Positions 32,180-35,141 of a stretch of DNA of 35,141 bases are shown here, piece after piece. The position numbers and the translations under genes were made by a program. The DNA lies in assembly GCA_964456925.1 (NCBI GenBank), contig CAYWCX010000006.1, positions 1 through 35,141 of the forward strand, in the 5' to 3' direction. How positions within the stretch are numbered: position 1 is the stretch's first letter; the number at the start of each line of letters is the position of its first letter. Below the pieces are notes generated by a model that searched no databases, was not told where the DNA came from, and saw nothing but the letters and a program-made list of their open reading frames with translations. The DNA is from JBAZKK01 sp964456925. Its GTDB lineage: Bacteria > Omnitrophota > Gorgyraeia > Gygaellales > Profunditerraquicolaceae.

Positions 32180-32592
32180 TCTATGGTGGTAATTTTTTGG
32201 CGCAGGAGTTTCTTTTCGGACTGCCGGCGTTTGGCTTCCAGAACCTTTAATTTCGCCCTGCGTGAACGCCGGCGCTTCTGCCTGCGAATCTTCTCAATGC
32301 GCTTCCTCTCTTCGGAAAGCCTGCCTAATAACAAATTCTCAATCTTCTTCAAAAGAATCCGGCGTGCGAGATAGCGGTTCAGCGCCTGGGAACGTTCCTG
32401 CTGACATTTCACCTGAATGCCGCTGGGAATATGCTTAAGCCAGACGCAGGTAGAAGTCTTATTGACGTTCTGCCCGCCCGGTCCGCGGGAGCGGATGAAG
32501 TTTTCGGCAATATCTTCCTCCCTCACCCCCAGCTCGCGCATCTTCGCGCGCAAAATTTTTTCTTTATCCAGCCCTACCCCGAACTCCGGCAT
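32176..32592 (-). CDS. Small GGQ release-factor-like protein, probable ribosome rescue factor
   Basis: The 138-residue protein has one class I release-factor catalytic domain. GGQ is at residues 39-41 in RSRGPGGQNVNKTSTCVWLK, followed by HIPSGIQVKCQQERSQALNR. It lacks the codon-recognition domains of RF1/RF2, so it cannot read stop codons. A long basic helical tail (about 95-138, RRQKRRRSRRAKLKVLEAKR) follows, as in ArfB and mitochondrial C12orf65-type proteins, where the tail enters the empty mRNA channel. It therefore probably releases peptides from stalled ribosomes. The HxPSGIxVxCQxERSQ stretch is closer to RF2/PrfH than to ArfB. It lies 6 bases after the double GT9 gene. Confidence 0.87.
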   Translation of the reverse strand: MPEFGVGLDKEKILRAKMRELGVREEDIAENFIRSRGPGGQNVNKTSTCVWLKHIPSGIQVKCQQERSQALNRYLARRILLKKIENLLLGRLSEERKRIEKIRRQKRRRSRRAKLKVLEAKRRQSEKKLLRQKITTIE

Positions 32593-32598
32593 AGTTTT

Positions 32599-34635
32599 CT
32601 AATCCTCAACCCTTAAAATACTATCCGCGGCAGCCATTACGTCATCCACGGTAATCGCCTTAAGGCAGGCGAAGTTCTTCACGCAATTATGCGCCAGGCA
32701 TTCAATACATCCTATTTTTTTATGCAGAATTTTATCTTTAAGTCCTAGGGAACCCCACCGTTGGGGACTCAAGCCCTCCTGACCCCGGCCAAAGATGGAG
32801 ATTACCGGCACTCCCACTGCCGAGGCAATGTGCACCGGACCGGAATCATTAGAGATAAAAAGGCGGCATCTTTTAAGGATGCTTGCCAGCTGGCTCACTG
32901 AGGTTCTCCCCGCCAGATTAACGGCCTTGGCCTGCATATGGCTGATAAGCTTTTCAGCCAAGCCCAGCTCTTTCGGCCCGGCAAGAACCAAAATCTTAAA
33001 ACCGTATTTTTGGTTTAATTTGTCTGCCACCTCGGCAAACCTCTGATACGGCCAAATCTTCGAAGGACAACTCGCCCCCGGGTGTAAGGCAAGGAGCTTA
33101 TCAGACTGTCCTACCTCTTCGTCTCTTAGAATCTTGTCCGCCCAGCGCTCGGAATCTTCTCTTATCGGCATAAAAGGATTTTTATCCTGCGGCTCAATAC
33201 CGACGTAACGCAGGAGGTCAAGAGTATATTCCAATTCATGTTTTTCTCCCAAATGCTTAAGGTGTACTATCCTGTCGGTAAGCAAAAATCCCAATTTACG
33301 GTCATAGCCGACGCGGCGCGGTATCGCGGCAAGCAAGGTTATCAGATGTACGCGATTAGTAGGATGTAAAACCAGGGCTAAATCAAACCTTTTTTTCTTA
33401 AGGTTCCGGGCAAACTTCAGGGTACGGCGCCAACTGCGGTGCTTGCCCTCCTTATCGTAAATAATCACCTCGTCCAGATAAGGGTTGCCTTCTACGATAT
33501 CTTTGGAATAAGGCGAGACCATTACCGCGATGTAGGCGTGGGGGTAGTTCTCCCTGAGGGCCTTAATTACCGGCGTGGATAAAAGCACATCCCCGATCCT
33601 GTCGGTGCGCACCACCAGGATACGTTCTAAATCTCCTGCGGCGGCATTAACAACCGCAGCTGCCGGCGGGCCAAGAATTTTTCTTACCTGGCGCAGGACG
33701 TCTTCTTTATTGACGACCTGCAGGCATTGCAGCGTCGCAAAACGGCACTGCGCCTTCTCGCAGGGCCGGCAGAAGATATCCTTTTTTACCACCGCCTTGC
33801 GCTCGGACCAGGGGCCGTATTTATTTTCGTTGCTGGGGCCGAAGATGGCAACGGTCGGGGTATTTAGATAACTTGAGAGGTGCAAAACCGCGCTGTCGTT
33901 GGTAATGACAACGCCGGCCCTCTTAAGCAGGGATGCCAGTTGCGCAAGAGAGGTCTTCGCAGTTAAATCCACGACCGTATCTTTAGCCTGCTGGCTGATA
34001 TATCTGTTGATGGGGATATCGTCTTTGTCCCCCACCAGGACTACCCTGGCGCGGAATTCTCCGTTCAACTCGCTGCTGAGTTCCAGGAATTTGTCGCTCG
34101 ACCATCTCTTGGTGTGGCTTCTGGCTCCGGCAGATACGACGATAAACCTCTCGGCAGCAGTTATGCCGTTATTTCGCAGGAGATTATCAATATAACTTTC
34201 GTCCTGCGGGCTGAAGTAGATAGTGCTTGAGTCGGGGCGCGTCTTTTCGTCCTTTAACGCGGAAATGATGCGGCGGATTTTATAGAGGTGCCTCTCCTTC
34301 ATATGCTCTAATGCCGCCGGGATAAACAGGAATGGCGAGGTCTTGTGCCTTGCGGCAAGCAACAGTCCGAAAAAGCTGTTGCGTAAATCCACTACGATAT
34401 CAAACCTCTCATTGCGTAAGCTGCGCCATAAATTTATCTTCTCCTTAAAAGAGGCGTGCTTATCGTAAACTATTACCCGCTCGATACAGGGGTTATTCTG
34501 GAATATCTCCTTTGGCCGCGGCCCCACCATCACCGTAATATGCGCCTCTCTTAAATTATCACGCAGGGCATCCAGGACAGGCAAGGTGAGGATTACGTCT
34601 CCGATGTTACTGAGGGTAATAAACAGGATTTTCAT
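32599..34635 (-). CDS. Fused tandem GT9 glycosyltransferase (heptosyltransferase-like)
   Basis: The 678-residue protein is two complete GT9 (GT-B fold) units in one chain. Unit 1 (about 1-325) begins ILFITLSNIGDVILTLPVL and has ITNDSAVLHLSSYLNTPTVA. Unit 2 (about 337-678) begins ILVVRTDRIGDVLLSTPVI and has ISNDSGPVHIASAVGVPVIS. Both retain the N-terminal IGDV Asp and the sugar-nucleotide NDS motif, so both may be active. Each ends in a four-Cys cluster (C289/C292/C297/C304 in unit 1), which is repeated in the upstream GT9. Known GT9 enzymes are single-unit heptosyltransferases (WaaC, WaaF, WaaQ) that add ADP-heptose to the LPS core; the donor here is inferred. The ATG forms an ATGA overlap with the upstream GT9 gene. 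Confidence 0.9.
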   Translation of the reverse strand: MKILFITLSNIGDVILTLPVLDALRDNLREAHITVMVGPRPKEIFQNNPCIERVIVYDKHASFKEKINLWRSLRNERFDIVVDLRNSFFGLLLAARHKTSPFLFIPAALEHMKERHLYKIRRIISALKDEKTRPDSSTIYFSPQDESYIDNLLRNNGITAAERFIVVSAGARSHTKRWSSDKFLELSSELNGEFRARVVLVGDKDDIPINRYISQQAKDTVVDLTAKTSLAQLASLLKRAGVVITNDSAVLHLSSYLNTPTVAIFGPSNENKYGPWSERKAVVKKDIFCRPCEKAQCRFATLQCLQVVNKEDVLRQVRKILGPPAAAVVNAAAGDLERILVVRTDRIGDVLLSTPVIKALRENYPHAYIAVMVSPYSKDIVEGNPYLDEVIIYDKEGKHRSWRRTLKFARNLKKKRFDLALVLHPTNRVHLITLLAAIPRRVGYDRKLGFLLTDRIVHLKHLGEKHELEYTLDLLRYVGIEPQDKNPFMPIREDSERWADKILRDEEVGQSDKLLALHPGASCPSKIWPYQRFAEVADKLNQKYGFKILVLAGPKELGLAEKLISHMQAKAVNLAGRTSVSQLASILKRCRLFISNDSGPVHIASAVGVPVISIFGRGQEGLSPQRWGSLGLKDKILHKKIGCIECLAHNCVKNFACLKAITVDDVMAAADSILRVED

Positions 34636-35141
34636 CGTTTCCCCCTGATTTTAGCCGCCTCCGTAAAAACATCCTCGGGAGTCACTGTCTTCATACAACG
34701 GTTATCGCTGCAGTCAACCTTATAGCACGGCAGGATACAGCCGACATCCTTTTGTAAAATAACTATATTCTTCAGCGGGTAGGGCGCGGTCACCTTGGCG
34801 GATGTGGGACCAAAGATGGCAATGATATTCCTGCAGCCCGCGGCATTGGCGATGTGCAGCGGCCCGCTGTCGGCGCTAATAAATAAATCCAGCCTTTGGG
34901 CTAAAGCCGCAAATTGCTTGAGGTTAAAAGTCCCGCAGGCAAAGATGGGTTTCCCTTTCATCAAAAGCCCAATTTCCCTGGCGAGCGAGACGTCCGCAAT
35001 CCCTCCGGTAATGATAACCGTGGCATTGAGTTTAGTTATCAACATATCCGCCAATTGCGCCCAGTATTCCTTAGGCCAGCGTTTGGGCATCCAGTTGCCG
35101 CCGGGATTTATCCCCACCAGAAAAACATCGCGGCCTATCCC
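34632..35141 (-). CDS. GT9 glycosyltransferase, partial (5' end beyond window)
   Basis: Only the C-terminal half is visible. The frame stays open to the window edge, reading GIGRDVFLVGINPGGNWMPK, so the apparent GTG at 35117 is an internal Val codon. The GT9 donor-binding region is clear: KRWPKEYWAQLADML, VIITGGIADVSLAREIG, ISADSGPLHIANAAGC and IIAIFGPTSAKVTAPY. A four-Cys cluster follows (CILPCYKVDCSDNRC). Its ADSG replaces the NDS of its two fused neighbours. It is probably another LPS-core transferase, coupled to the double GT9 gene by ATGA. Confidence 0.9.
   Translation of the reverse strand, partial: GIGRDVFLVGINPGGNWMPKRWPKEYWAQLADMLITKLNATVIITGGIADVSLAREIGLLMKGKPIFACGTFNLKQFAALAQRLDLFISADSGPLHIANAAGCRNIIAIFGPTSAKVTAPYPLKNIVILQKDVGCILPCYKVDCSDNRCMKTVTPEDVFTEAAKIRGKR

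Noticed and set aside
34632..35117. Complete 161-residue GT9 gene starting at 35117
   Set aside because: The frame continues open to the window edge with family-consistent residues, so it is a truncated longer gene.

Overview
This window is dense bacterial chromosome. Every convincing gene is on the minus strand, so transcription runs from the right end to the left end. Most junctions are overlaps or gaps of a few bases, and no stretch over 300 bases lacks a gene. The gene set includes a full KDO branch, lipopolysaccharide (LPS) export genes, heptose kinase, three GT9 domains, an OmpA-type lipoprotein and the MEP isoprenoid pathway. This indicates a diderm (Gram-negative type) bacterium. The reduced trigger factor, short ProRS, CdsA variant and GH57/DUF4912 pair suggest an uncultured lineage of the PVC neighbourhood, most likely Omnitrophota (OP3). 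That placement is inference; no rRNA gene is present.

Layout in transcription order. (1) 35141-32176: a third GT9 gene cut by the window edge, a double-GT9 fusion and a small GGQ release-factor-like gene, ending in a REP-like palindrome. (2) 32106-16889: a long run that probably starts at an extended -10 promoter. It holds a deoxyhypusine-synthase-like gene of unknown function, heptose-7-P kinase, kdsB-kdsA-kdsD-kdsC, an lptC-lptA fusion, lptB, tig, clpP, a class V aminotransferase, serA, a metallophosphatase/thioredoxin fusion, a homocitrate or Re-citrate synthase-like gene and purA. (3) 16865-15687: a two-gene envelope unit (OmpA-like lipoprotein and a coiled-coil membrane protein) bounded by a near-consensus promoter and an intrinsic terminator. 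(4) 15630-13077: DUF4912 protein and GH57 branching enzyme. (5) 13063-12938: an inverted array of degenerate heptamers. (6) 12935-192: uppS-cdsA-dxr-rseP-ispG-proS-rimP-nusA-infB-trpS-scpA-ruvB, combining isoprenoid/lipid-carrier synthesis with translation, transcription and chromosome maintenance.

How the genes work together. KdsD, KdsA, KdsC and KdsB make CMP-KDO from ribulose-5-phosphate. The heptose kinase and GT9 proteins point to core heptose synthesis and transfer. LptCA and LptB move finished LPS outward. Dxr and IspG feed UppS, which makes the C55 carrier lipid, while CdsA makes CDP-diacylglycerol. SerA and the neighbouring aminotransferase probably form a two-step route to phosphoserine.

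I found no phage, CRISPR, transposase or obvious foreign island. The most interesting items are the heptamer array, the DHS-like protein in the LPS region, the three-domain envelope protein, the excised trigger-factor domain and the ProRS with a Cys4 mini-insert.
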